From Marchantia polymorpha subsp. ruderalis (taxonomy: Eukaryota; Streptophyta; Marchantiopsida; Marchantiales; Marchantiaceae), in the NCBI GenBank assembly GCA_037833965.1, contig AP031352.1:23106501-23170500 (forward strand): DNA of 64,000 nucleotides, written 5' to 3'. The translations under genes were made by a program, and so were the position numbers. Below are positions 33,206-43,626 of the stretch, piece after piece. Position 1 is the first letter of the stretch. Each line of letters opens with the position of its first letter. A model generated the notes under the pieces. The model ran no database searches. It was not told the origin of the DNA and saw only the letters and a program-made list of their open reading frames with translations.

Positions 33206-34345
33206 CCGCGGGATGAAATTCGTGTGCGCAATGCACAATTGCACCCCGCGCAGTCACATTCCGCGCGATCACCTTCGGCAGCGGACGCCGGCGGCGAAGG
33301 AGTGACGATCGACGCACGACAGGCGGATGATGGGGATGTGGCACGGCCGCATTCACCCACCGCCTTGGACATTTTAGCGGGGAGCAGCGAGGCTGCTGGA
33401 GCGCCATCGACGGCAGAACCTACAGACCCCACGCAGCCCCATTCGGGCCAGTCGCAAACGCAATCAATGACGACCGAAATCCTTCCGTCGGATGATGACG
33501 AAGGAGGATCCACAGAATCAGTGTGGGGATCGGGAGACACCGAGGAAGAGGAGGAAGAAATCGTTGGTGCGCCGACGGCGGCGCTCTGTGAGCAGGTAGT
33601 ACCTCTGTTGAGGTACTTGGATCGCAAAATCGATAAGTACGCGGACCCTCGCCAGCCTGGGTCCTACGTCGAGTTAGTGCGCAGGCAAACTCGCACTAAA
33701 GTCCACACCAGCAAGCTGCTAGCTCGGGTGGACCGGGAACTTAAGGAGCTGCGGGAGCAGTATGAATGCTTGTGGGGTCAGTACAATCTCGTTCGGAAGA
33801 CGCACACCCACTACGACAAGGTGAAGAAGGAGAGACTGGAAGAGCTCACCAAGGATCTGGTGAAGACCACGGAAGCACTAATTTTTGAGAAGACATAGAA
33901 TCAGGTGCTGTCAAAGGAGCTCGTGCGACAGACGCGGTTGTTGGAGCAGTGTCAGCTCGCACGACAGGCGGATGAGGACTTAATCCGCAGGCTGCAGTCG
34001 GAGTGCGGAGAATTGAGAGCTTAGCGTGCGGAGGCCGAATCGCAGTTGGTAGTAATTGAAGACGATCGCAGGCGAGAGGCAGATCGCACGAAGGAAGAGA
34101 TGGCGAGGCGAGTCGCCCACTGGGAAGTGGCGGCGCAGGAGAAACTCACACTGCGTGAGTTAGAGCTTCGTGCAGCCGGGTTGTTGGCAGGTGACAGTCG
34201 GAGTCGGCGGCGGGTAGCGAAGGAGCTGGATGCTTTTCTATCGAAGGCGCGGGACACATGTCCACCCTTGAGACGGAGGTTTTCACGGTGTTGCGGCGAT
34301 TGGGACTACGCAGTCGAGCGGAAGACTGGCAGGGTAGGGAGTTAG
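33206..34345 (+). pseudogene. LTR-borne protein of #5, C-terminal part
   Basis: Resumes the frame of 25486-27146 after chromovirus B: DEIRVRNAQLHPAQSHSARS, an acidic linker (SDDDEGGSTES, EEEEEIVG), the core VVPLLRYLDRKIDKYADPRQ (33595-33655), SYVELVRRQTRTKV, and the coiled coil. CAG-to-TAG type stops at 33896-33898 and 34022-34024, and a lost base near 34258 that shifts the last segment. The order matches copies #2, #8 and #10. Confidence 0.75.
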
Positions 34346-34461
34346 TGCGCGGCAGTCCGTCGCGCAGGAGGCGAAGCACAGGTTCTGCGGAGTGTAGTGT
34401 AGCGTGGTTCCGTGCAGTAGTGTAGCGTAGTGCAGTGTAGTGCTAGTTAGGACTTAGAAGG

Positions 34462-34467
34462 TATAAA
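34462..34467 (+). promoter_or_regulatory. TATA-like box and hairpin after the ORF of #5
   Basis: TATAAA followed by CAAGGCGTCTTGCCTTG (6-bp stem). Same position and sequence as in the other giant LTRs (e.g. 46407-46412, 49503-49508). Confidence 0.4.
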
Positions 34468-34479
34468 GTAGTTCAAGGC

Positions 34480-35435
34480 GTCTTGCCTTGGGATCTTTCC
34501 CAATTTCGGAAGTGCAGATCAGGAACTCATTTTCTCTGCGTGTTTGTGTCCTTCGTTCTTTCACCACGCAAGAGGAGCTACAGCTTAGCGATCCGCATCG
34601 TGTAGCTGAAGGCCTTCGGCCGAATGTTTAGAGCTAATACATTGGTTAGAGACTTGAGTAGTTCGGATCTACACCCGCGGGTGATTGCCGATGCTCATAG
34701 CCAGTGACGAGTTAGATACTTGAATAGTTTCGTCCCTACACTTTCGAGTGATTGTTCCTGATTGTACTCCTTCGGAATTTTTCCCCTGAATGCCAAAGTG
34801 AAGTTTTGCTACTTCGTGCAAGCCTTGGTTGTAAATTCAGGTTACGCTGCAGCAGGTGCCTTCAGGGTAATCCCTGTAGTATTTCTGGGAATGACAAGTG
34901 CCTAAGAATTCAAACTCTTCAATAGACTGTTATGGTGTGTTACTGGAATGTTTCTCAATGAGTCCTTCCGTGCGGACCTGTGTTCTCTGCGCGTTTTGTG
35001 AGTTGAGAGTGTTGTTCACCGCATATGAGTGACTTCGATCCGAACTAGGCAGTCCGAACCGGGTTCCCTACGCTGGCAGAAAGCTAGTGGAAGGGTTGTA
35101 AAAGCCGGAGTTGGGAGTCACTACCCGCAGCTTTGCCGAGTGCACTCGCGAGAGACTTTTTCCCCCTGAAATCTTGAGTAGAGGTCCTAACCGATCTCTG
35201 GGTTGTGTTTCTGTAGTTTCAGGTGTGTGTGTGTGTGTTACGCTGCACTGTGGGACCTCCGAGTGCGCTCCGAGTGGACATTTGCAGTATTTCTGGGAGT
35301 GACAGTCGCCTGAGAATTCAAACTCCTCAATAGTCTGTTAAATGTGACACTTTGTACCCTGTGTGTTCCTCTGTCCCTGTGGATTTGACCTTTCTACCAC
35401 TATATTGCAGTTTTAGGCTTTAGTGAGTTATTACA
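34480..35435 (+). repeat. Two-unit noncoding tail of #5
   Basis: Two diverged units in tandem, about 418 bp apart. Each has TTCTCTGCG.G.TTTGTG, a GTTACGCTGCA segment, then ATTTCTGGGA.TGACA.., GAATTCAAACTC.TCAATAG and a TGTTA end. The same duplication is present in #2, #4, #6, #7, #8 and #9 but not in #1 or E. Confidence 0.7.
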
Positions 35436-35832
35436 GGTTCTTCCGCCGAAGTCGCTTGCCCCGAAGGCTCCCTATCAGTAACTTCCGACACTCATAACTC
35501 ATTGATCTATTATTCGTTCCAAGCGTTCTTGGGCTCGTTAGAACGAGCGTGTTGAGCTCTTTCCAACAAGTTTCTAAGTAACTCAAGGCATTACGAATTG
35601 AAAAAGTTATGAGTGATCTACCGCCAAAGGTGCTCGAAGCGGGTCCTGCAGCATGAACCACCCGTTCCATCCCAAGCGTTCAACTGTGGCCTAAGCCCAA
35701 AACCCCTTGACTGTCCTCGATCCTCTTTTTACTTTGGTTTTGCGTACCGATTACTATTTACAGCTGCTACTGCCGTACTTACCATTCAAAAATGTTTTAG
35801 TTCCGACGAAAAACAAAAAGTGGGTTACCACA

Positions 35833-36572
35833 GGTCCATTCACTGGACTGCACTGTAAAGCTCTCCCGCTCCCTTGGAAATCGCTTCTCCTCCTCCCTCG
35901 TTAGCAATCCCATTCCTCGATAGAAATTCACCAGAAATTCACCAAGGGGGTAAGATGATTGGTCATAGATTCCGTCCATCGACCAGACGCATTCACCCAT
36001 ACAAGATCGTAAAAGATCCTTGCCCAATGTACGCGTTGTCCCTTCAAAATGCGTTCGAAGAATCCCACCTACCAGGCCGTCACATAAGTCGTGCGCGCCG
36101 GCCGTAAGATGTGCATGATCCCTAATGCAATCGCCCTTCTCTTTGGATCCTTATAATCGACAGTCTTCCATCCATTCGTTTCCTGTCTTCTAGTCTCGAA
36201 GAGAGGCCCGTAAGAAAATTCCTCGACGCGCGTAAGTCCTACGCTATTCTTGTCAAATAGAAGGTCTCCGTCGTTTCCCGCACACGGTCCCATTACTTTC
36301 GTCCAATGCTCAATGGTCCACAGCATGGGATTACCGCGGAGCTCCTCGCCTTTGGTCGCGCTCTTGTCCATAACTTCCTTGCAGATACTCGCTGAGACGC
36401 AATTCCAATTCCATAGAAGGAATTCTAGCCTCAGTTCCCTCAACTCGTGTCTAAAGGGTCTCAATTCCTCATACGGCACCTTCAAGGGAACCAATTTCCT
36501 CACCTTCTCACTCTTCTTGGGCGCCATGTGTTCAATTTGTGTTTCGCTAATCGCGGGTGGGCTCGATTGCAA
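35833..36572 (-). pseudogene. LTR-borne protein of copy E, N-terminal domain
   Basis: Starts about 36572 with a short leader and MAPKKSEKVRKLVPLKVPY at 36530. Domain pieces: FRHELRELRLEFLLWNWN, MGPCAGNDGDLLFDKNSV, KTVDYKDPKRRAIALGIMH, RPARTTYVTAW (then a TAG, likely from CAG), and LVNFYRGMGLLTREEEKRFP (35930). It clearly corresponds to the N-domain of #2, #5, #8 and #10 but is diverged, so E is a separate older subfamily. Cut at 35833 by element D. Confidence 0.75.
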
Positions 36573-36952
36573 TTCCTCTCGCTCTCGATCGTTCTTGCTT
36601 GATATCGCAATGTTGGCGCGCAGTCTCCTCCTACTGCCTTTACCCTTGAAGCCCTAACATTGCCTTCTCCTGCGCCCCGTAGAGCTCCCGACGCGTGCGA
36701 ACCTCGTCCGGCCCGTTGCATGATTTGAAATTGATTCCGATGTCTTCGCCGAAGACGCAGCTCTTCGTGCGTCCTAAAAAGACTGCGCCGAAGACACGAA
36801 GATCCGAAGATCTTCGGACGTAGACCAATTCTAACTAATCCTATCATAACTCCTATAAATCTACTCTTTCCAACTAATATAACTATCTTCTACACACATA
36901 TGTTTATGTTTTTGTTAACTTTTTAAAGAAAAACAAAAAAGTAGGCCCCACA

Positions 36953-36969
36953 TACTCCTCTCCCCATTT
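36953..36969 (-). other. Polypurine tract before giant LTR E
   Basis: Minus strand AAATGGGGAGAGGAGTA, immediately followed by the LTR start TGTGGGG at 36952 and preceded by the Pol stop (36993-36991). This is the layout expected at a retrotransposon 3' LTR. Confidence 0.75.
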
Positions 36970-36990
36970 GTGACTGACCCCGCGAACACT

Positions 36991-38235
36991 CTATGTATAA
37001 TACTTCTTCACCCTATGTCCATTCACTCGGGTCGCATGCAATTCACCGGAAAGGTCTGCTAGCTACACGGACCCATTTGGAAACACGTCTACTACTTTGT
37101 AAGGTCCCATCCAGCGCAAGTGCAACTTTCCTGGGAACCTAGCATGTCTACTATCGTACAATAAAGCAAAATCTTCTTTGAGCAAGGTCACTAGTCGGAC
37201 GCGTTTATCATACGCCTTCTTTCATTTCAATTGTATCTGCTCTGTGTGCTGCTTTGCCGCTTCCCTTCGTTCTTCCAATGACAACACTTCCTGCAATCTG
37301 TAGAGCTAACTCTCTTCATCTTCCAATCTGCGGCGATCCAAAATCCGGTGGGTAGGTAGTTCAAACTCATTGGGTAGGATGGGGTGTTGACCATACGTCA
37401 GGTAATACGGTGTTTGCTTCGTAGTCACCTTCTCTGCAGTACAATAGGCCCATAGTGGGGCTGGCAACTTCGTATCCCAGTCATGTGCATGGTTTACCGT
37501 CACTTTCAGCAATATCTTGCAGAGTAACTCATTTGATTTTTCAGTGAGTCCATTCGCTTTCGGATGGTAAGGAGTAGTCTTCCGATGCTTGATCTGGAAG
37601 TGAGAAGTGAGGTCCTCGATCACTGCATTCAGGAAGTGTGTACCTCTGTCACTTACCAACTCCAGGGGGCATCCGTACCTAGTGATGATGAGTTCAAACA
37701 AAAATTTCGACACCGTTGCCGCATCATCCTTCCGGGTTGCCTCCGCTTCTACCATCTTCGTGGCATTATCCGTCGCTACAAGGATGTATCGTCTTCGGGT
37801 GTGTCTTGTAGCTGGTTGGATTGGCCCTACGAAATCAATTCCCCATTTCCCAAAAGGTGCCAACGGCATGATGGGAACGAATGGCCAGCGCGTAGTGGGA
37901 GTGGGTCGTCCCGTTCTTTGGCAGCTGTCACATCTTTGGATATAGTCATGCGTATCCTTGAACATTGTGGGCCACCAGTAACCTGCATTCAAGATCTTTG
38001 TTACTGTATTACGAGTGGCATAATGCCCTCCGGCATCCTCCGTATGCATTGCGGCGATCACTCGTCCAACCTCCGAGGCCTCCAAACATCGACATAGTCG
38101 CTCATCCGGTAGCAGTTTAAAGAGCACTCCCTGTTGGATCTGATACGGTCCAGCCTTGTGGATGAAGACAGCTCGCTGTTCTGCATCTAGTTCCTTCGGA
38201 CATTGCATGGTTTGTAGTTGCACTTGTTTGTAGTT
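36991..38235 (-). pseudogene. Gypsy integrase (non-chromodomain lineage) 3' end of Pol
   Basis: Minus-strand integrase: zinc-finger HTEDAGGHYATRNTV..C..C (GYWWPTMFKDTHDYIQRCDS, about 37960), core with GKWGIDFVGPI, SDRGTHFLNAVI and NGLTEKSNELL (DDE triad, 37830-37520), then, after a frame change near 37300, FPGKLHLRWMGPYKVVDVFP and HRVKKYYT, with stop at 36993-36991. There is no chromodomain, unlike elements A and B. Truncated on the upstream side by giant LTR #6 at 38236. It is the only pol in the window physically attached to a giant LTR. Confidence 0.85.
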
Positions 38236-40601
38236 TGTGATAACCCACCCAAGGCTAAATTGCAGTATAACAGCAAAAGATCGAACACACAAAGACAGGA
38301 ACAACACACAGAGTACAAAGTGTCACGTTTTAACAGACTATTGAGGAGTTTGAATTCTCAGGCTACTATCACTCCCAGAAATACTGCAAGTGCTCAACTC
38401 AGAGGTCACTCGGAGGACACACAATGCAGCGTAGTACATCCCAAACACACACACCTGAAACAAGTAAATGCAAAACTTAGAGGTCGATCAGGACCTCCAC
38501 TTAAGATTCAGGGGGAAAGTTTTCCAAGAGTACACTTAGAGGATCTGTAGGTAGCCACCAATTCCGAATCTACTTAAACCCTGTCACTAGTCATTGCTGG
38601 TGTAGAGCATTCAGGTTGGAACTCCTACTTCGGATGCGGTACCTTCGTCAAACCAAAGTTCCTCTCACGCGGTGAACAACACACTCAACTCACAAAACGC
38701 GCAGAGAATACAAAAATCCGAACTGAGAAACTAAGTTGAGAAAAGAACCAGTGTTACAACTTAACAGTCCATTGACGAGTTTGAATTCTCAAGCAACTGT
38801 CATTCCCAGAAATACTGTGAAGGCTTGACAACTACCCCAAAGGCCACTGAAGCAGCGCAACACACTCAACCTGAATTCAACCAACTCTCACTCCGAGTTA
38901 ACAAAACTTCACTTTGGTATTCACGGGGGAAAATCCCGAAGGAATACAAACAGGGAAAATCGTCCGAAGGTGGAAGTCCGAACTTGCTTAGATCTTGACT
39001 AGACTACGCTAGCTCAGAATGCCTTCGGCTGTAGGCTGCGGTAATTTCAACAATCTATAACTCCTCTTGAGCGGTGACAGAACGAAGGACACAAAGGCGC
39101 AGAGGAAACGACTTCCTGAACTAAACTTCCAAAACTGGAAAATTCCCCAAGGCAAACGCCTTGGACTACTTTATACACTCTAAAGTCCTAACTACCTAAC
39201 ACTCTACCTCATCGGCTATGCCTCCTATGAGTCGGCCGACGACCCACTCATTCCCTACCCGTTCACTCGTCTGCCCTCCTACGCAGTCCGAGCCGCCGCA
39301 ACACCTCGGTAACCTCTGGCTCAAAGTTCGCAATGGCGTCCCGCGACCTGGACAGGAATGACTCCAACCGAGTCACCACTCGCCGCCGACTTCGTCCGTC
39401 GCCAGCCATCAAAGCTGTCGCACGCATCTCAAGTTCGCGCAACGTCATCCTCTACCGCGCCGCGATCTCCCAGCGAGCATAACCTCTCAAACAACGGTCA
39501 ACCCGCAAAACTAATTCCTCCCGCGTGCGTTCTCAATTCGTCGCACTGCGACTGCAGTTGACCCAACAACTCCTCGTCTTTCCTTCTTGCGGCCTCGCTC
39601 TACTCTAACGCCTGCGTCTTTCGCATGAGCTCATCCGCCAGTTTGGGGTTTGAATCTGCTCGACACTGAAGTTCGTCTGGACCTTCGCACATAGCTCATC
39701 AATTTTGCGCCGCACATTGGTCACCATCTCATCTCGCAGCTTAAGTGCCGCCTTCTGCAGTTTCCGAGCTAAGGCACACTGATCCTGAAGAAAGTTGTAG
39801 CACTCCTCCAATTGCCGATACTTCTGGTCTAGGACCATCAATTCGGGATTCGTTGCCACCTTGATCCGCGTCTGATTCCGGACCAGCTCAACATAGGATC
39901 CACACTAGCGGGGATCCCCTTACTTGGTCGCCTTGCGATCAAGGTACCGGAGTAGCGGTACCACTTGCTCGCAAAGCACTTTGGTCGGTGTACCTCCTCT
40001 TCCTCTGAAGGCATGTCCTCTTCTGTCTCAAGGATTTTTATCGCTGCAGAAATCCGTGGCGATTCTCTAGCACTGGGCATCGCAGCCTCCTCTGCTGCGG
40101 CCTCCACTCCATGTCTTGCTAGTACTTCCAACGGGGTGGGAGAACCCAGCCCAGGCGGACCTACTACATCTTCCCAATCTAGTCCCGCCGAAGGCGCTTC
40201 CGCCGAAGTCAGACGTGTCTCTATCTCCCTATCTTCGCCCGTAGGAAAGCTCTCTGGGGGTTTCAGCGCCGAAGGCCCTTGTTACGAAGGCGTGTCATCA
40301 AACGGTACTTGCTCTAAAGGCAAGCATCTCTCCTCCGCAGGCATTCTGGCCGTTGCTGCACGCCTTCCTCTATGGCCCGAAGACCTAAGTGCTTCCGCCA
40401 AAGGCACTCGTGCCTTCGGCGCAGGGAGATCAGTCGACCTGCCAAGAACCTCTGTACTGACATCCTCCTCGGAGGAAAGTGAGGCCCTCGCAATTGCAGC
40501 TCGCTCTGTGTTCGCACTGTTGCCCGGTGGCAAAATCAGCTTGCTAGCCTTGTGCTTTGGTCGGGCTTGCTCGTTGATTGCCCGACGCCTGACTGCGACA
40601 A
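38236..40601 (-). mobile_element. Giant ORF-bearing LTR #6, partial
   Basis: Plus-strand edge TGTGATAACCCACC at 38236, next to TAGTT (38231-38235), inserted in the gypsy integrase. Two-unit tail 38236-39180, TATA-like box 39170-39175 with a 7-bp CCAAGGC hairpin, ORF piece 39230-40601. Interrupted at 40602 by #7; its remaining 5' half is not found in the window, and no second TAGTT can be assigned. Confidence 0.75.
39263..40601 (-). pseudogene. LTR-borne protein of #6, C-terminal two-thirds
   Basis: Pieces in family order on the minus strand: RPKHKASKLILPPG (40560), SSEEDVSTEVLGRS and Pro/Ser/Ala linker (40480-40150), a core region (ending about 39900), TNPELMVLDQKYRQLEECYN (39850), and coiled coil to LRRLGLRRRADE (39263). 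Several stops and frameshifts. The TNPEL segment is shared with #10 (52500), so #6 and #10 form one subfamily. Confidence 0.7.
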
Positions 40602-41633
40602 TGTAATAACCCACCAAAGGCTAAAACTGCAGTATAGCAGCAGGAAGGTCGAACCCACAGGGACAGATCCAACACACAGAGTACTAAATGTCACGTTTAA
40701 CAAACTATTGAAGAGTTTGAATTCTCAGGCGACTGTCACTCCCAGAAATAATGCAAGTGCTCAACTCGGAGGTCACTCGGAGGACGCACAATGCAACGTA
40801 TTTCACCCCAACACACACCTGAAACTATAGAAACACAACTCAGAGGTCGGTTAGGACCTCCACTTAAGGTTCAGGGGGAAAGTTTCTCAGGAGTACACTT
40901 AGAGGATCTGTAGGTAGTGACTCCCAACTCCGGCTTTTACAACCCTTCCACTAGTTTCTGCTAGCGTAGGGCACCCAGGTTGGACTTCCTACTTCAGATG
41001 CGGTACCTTCGTCAAACCGAAGTCACTCACACGCGGTGAAGAACACACTCAACTCACAAAACGCGCAGAGAATACAGGTCCGAACGGAGAATCTCAACTG
41101 AAAAAAGATCTAGTGTCACACCATAACAGTCTATTGACGAGTTTGAATTCGGAGGCACTAGTCATTCCCAGAAATACTACAGAGGCTAGCCCCGAGGGCG
41201 TTGTCTACAGCGTAACAACCAAAGCTTACTCGAGGTAACAAAACTTCACTTTGGCATTAAGGGGAAAAATCCCGAAGGAGTACAAACAGGAACTGTCACC
41301 CGAAGGTGTAAGGACGAACTGCTCAAGTATCTAACCTATTACTAGCTCTGAGCATTCAGCAATCACCCGCAGGTGTAGATCCAAATTGCTCAAGTATCTA
41401 ACCAGTACACTAGCTCTGAACATTCGGCTGAAGGCCTTCAGCTACAAAATGCGGTATCTTCGTCAAGCTGTAATTCCTCTTGCGCGGTGACAGAATTAAG
41501 GACACAAACACGCAGAGAAAATGAGTCCCTGATCTGTACTTCCGAAACTTGAAAAATCCCAAGGCAAGACACCTTGAACTACTTTATACCTTCTAAGTCC
41601 TAACTAACACTCTACACTACACTACACTCCATG

Positions 41634-42096
41634 TCATTTGCTATGTCTCCTGCGCGACGGACTACCGCGCACTAACTCCCTACCCGACCAGTCGTCGGCT
41701 CTGCTGCGCAACCCCAGCCGCCGAAGCACCTCGGTCACCTCTGCCTCGAGGTTTGCAATGGCGTCTCGCGATCTCGTCGGAAAAGCGTCTAACCTCTTCG
41801 CGACCCGCCGCCGGCTCCGCCTGTCACCCGACATCAATTTCGCCGCACGAATCTCTAACCCGCGCAGTGTGATTCTCTCCTTCGCAGCCACTTCCCTATG
41901 AGTGTAACCTCTGAGGCAGCGGTTCACTCGCTCTTCCAACTCCTTCCGCGTGCAATCTGTCGCGCGCCGGCGATCGCCTTCAATCTCTACTAGCACCAGC
42001 TCTGCTTTCGCACGCTGCGCTCTCAATTCGCCGCACTACGATTGCAGGTGACAAATTAACTCTTCATCGGCTTGACGTGCGCTCTGACACTGCTCT
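41634..42096 (-). pseudogene. LTR-borne protein of #7, C-terminal coiled coil (piece 1)
   Basis: MRAQRAKAELVLVEIEGDRR at 42026 down to LRRLGLRSRADDWSGREL (about 41690). Close to the equivalent part of #8. Continues upstream at 42867 after the copia-like LTR. Confidence 0.75.
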
Positions 42097-42866
42097 ACAA
42101 CCTCCGGGCTGACTCTCACTCAGGTTTACCTCAGATGGCTTTTCGGTAGCTCATCATGATTCTAGAAGACTAGGATTCCGCATCATACTCATAACCTAAA
42201 CACCCTCTCACACAATCTGTCAAGGTATCACTCCAACTCATACACTCATCGACACTCCAAGGTACTGAAAATTCATCACTCTTTCATATATGAAACAAGT
42301 CTCTACATATGAACTCTCCAAACTTGCTTGAGAGGCTCTTCCCTACCTCTCTATATATACTACTTGAGAATTTACCATAGTAACAAATGGTATTTTCTAT
42401 CTAACTTACTTTTACAAAGATAAATCATAGTAAGGTTGACTAGTTATCAATATGTGGCAACATGCCATTGGCCCGCTAAACCTTCTAGATGTTTACTAAT
42501 CCCTAGATTGAGGTGGTGACATGCCATTTGTGCCTTTCCCACTTCTAGAACTTCCACTTTCCACTAAGTCAACATTAGACTTAGTCTCACCAATGGAATA
42601 CTCCTTACTTTAGTCAAACCAATCAAAACTAAACATGAAGTTCAAAAGTCTTTTCTCTTGAAATCTAGACTTTTGTACAAGACAAAATAGAAGTGCTCAC
42701 TCAAATCTTCTAGAATTTCTCTAGTTATTCCGCCAAGTATAGACATTATAGCTAAACTAGCTAGACTTAGTCATAACTAGCTAGATTTAGTCATAACTAT
42801 CTTAACCATGATTAACTCCTTGGCTAATTCTAGTTTTATTTCACACATGCAATATCTGGTCTTACA
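42097..42866 (-). mobile_element. Copia-like solo LTR with TSD GCTCT
   Basis: 770 bp with GCTCT on both sides (42092-42096, 42867-42871). Minus-strand reading begins TGTAAGACCAGATATTGC and ends GGAGGTTGT. TATA region AGTATATATAGAGAGG near 42356. It splits a coiled-coil codon run that reads through when removed. This is the cleanest copy of the LTR seen also at 3146-3866, 14017-19695 and 1904-2275. The 3' end is GT rather than CA, perhaps a mutation. Confidence 0.85.
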
Positions 42867-43035
42867 GCTCTAGTAACCGTGTCTGTCGCACGAGCTCCTC
42901 TGACAAGATGCGATTCTGAGCTTGCTTAGAACCGTGAGCTTCTCCCGCTGATTCGCAAATTCCTTCTCCGCTTCGTCGAACTTCTTATCACGCGTCTTGT
43001 TGACCGCCTTCTGCAACTTCCGCGAAATGGCAAGG
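42867..43035 (-). pseudogene. LTR-borne protein of #7 (piece 2)
   Basis: Coding-like minus strand between the copia-like LTR and #8: RKLQKAVNKTRDKKFDEAEK (43020-42960) and the start of the 'LSEELVRQTRLLE' segment. A one-base change of frame lies near 42935. Confidence 0.65.
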
Positions 43036-43626
43036 TGTGGTAACCCACTTTTTTTTTGTGCGGAATTTAAACATTTTTGGAAAACAGTACCGAAGCAGTA
43101 ACTGTAAATAGTAATCGGTACACTAAAATAGAGTGAAAATGGATGATCGCGGATCCAAGAGAATCCAGGAGTTGGGCGCAATGTCCAAGACTTGCGCCCT
43201 GGCCCGAACGGATGGTTCCTACGGAGGGGAAGCGCCTTCGGCCGTACGTCCTCGGCGGAACGGAACACCTGCGGTGAAAATGCCTTCGGCGGGACAAGAC
43301 AGAACAACGGAAAGGACAATACGCATTGACTTCGGTCAAAGCCTTCAGCGGAAGCGCCTTCGGCGATGCACCTACGTCAACGGACACCTTCAAGAGTACG
43401 CCTTCGGCGCTACGGGAGAGTGACTTCGGCGGAAGACGTACGCCTTCGGCCGTGCGCCTTCGGCGGAACGCCTTACGCGATGCGGAGAGAGAAAAATCGG
43501 GAATCGACTAGAGGCGAAGTCTTTCGCCGCCACGCCTTCGGCGCTGCGCGAGCAGGGCTAAGTTGACGGACGACAGCGGAAATCAAATTCAATTTTCGTG
43601 CGTGTGAGCCCGCACAACGGCGGAGC

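Larger units (their letters stand above)
24189..35435 (+). mobile_element. Giant ORF-bearing LTR #5, TSD GGTTC, interrupted by chromovirus B
   Basis: Starts TGTGGTACCCCA at 24189 and ends GTTATTACA at 35435, with GGTTC at 24184-24188 and 35436-35440. About 5.2 kb without chromovirus B. Leader 24189-25485 with palindromes, ORF 25486-27146 continuing at 33211-34345, TATA-like box 34462-34467 with hairpin, and a two-unit tail (34480-35435) containing the GT microsatellite at 35223-35238. Inserted in the leader of element D. Confidence 0.9.
22646..35832 (-). mobile_element. Short giant-LTR derivative D, TSD GGTCC, interrupted by #5
   Basis: Ends TGTAATAACCCACC (plus strand, 22646) and AGTGGGTTACCACA (35832), with GGTCC duplicated at 22641-22645 and 35833-35837. 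Only about 1.9 kb once #5 is removed. It has the two-unit tail and TATA-like box (23624-23629), a short remnant of the ORF 3' end (about 23670-23735) and a leader segment, but no long ORF. It is the same short structural type as #9 (47965-50481). A non-autonomous internal-deletion form. Confidence 0.85.
20218..36952 (-). mobile_element. Giant LTR E, 3' LTR of a gypsy element, interrupted by element D
   Basis: Minus-strand LTR starting TGTGGGGCCTACTTTTTTG at 36952 and ending TCATTACA at 20218; about 3.5 kb without the insertion 22646-35832. The bases just before its start are a polypurine tract (36969-36953) preceded by the integrase end of a gypsy Pol, so this copy is a bona fide 3' LTR. It is the oldest of the giant LTRs together with #1: single-unit tail, few mini-palindromes, and an AATAAAG instead of the TATAAAG box. 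Left flank is TTACT at 20213-20217; the partner duplication would lie beyond the missing 5' LTR. Confidence 0.8.

Noticed and set aside
20213-36957. TTACT/TACTC as the target duplication of E
   Set aside because: E is a 3' LTR; its right side is retroelement interior, so no duplication is expected there. The partial match is chance.
39965-40606. 213-codon plus-strand open frame
   Set aside because: Antisense of the GC-rich linker of #6; no independent support.
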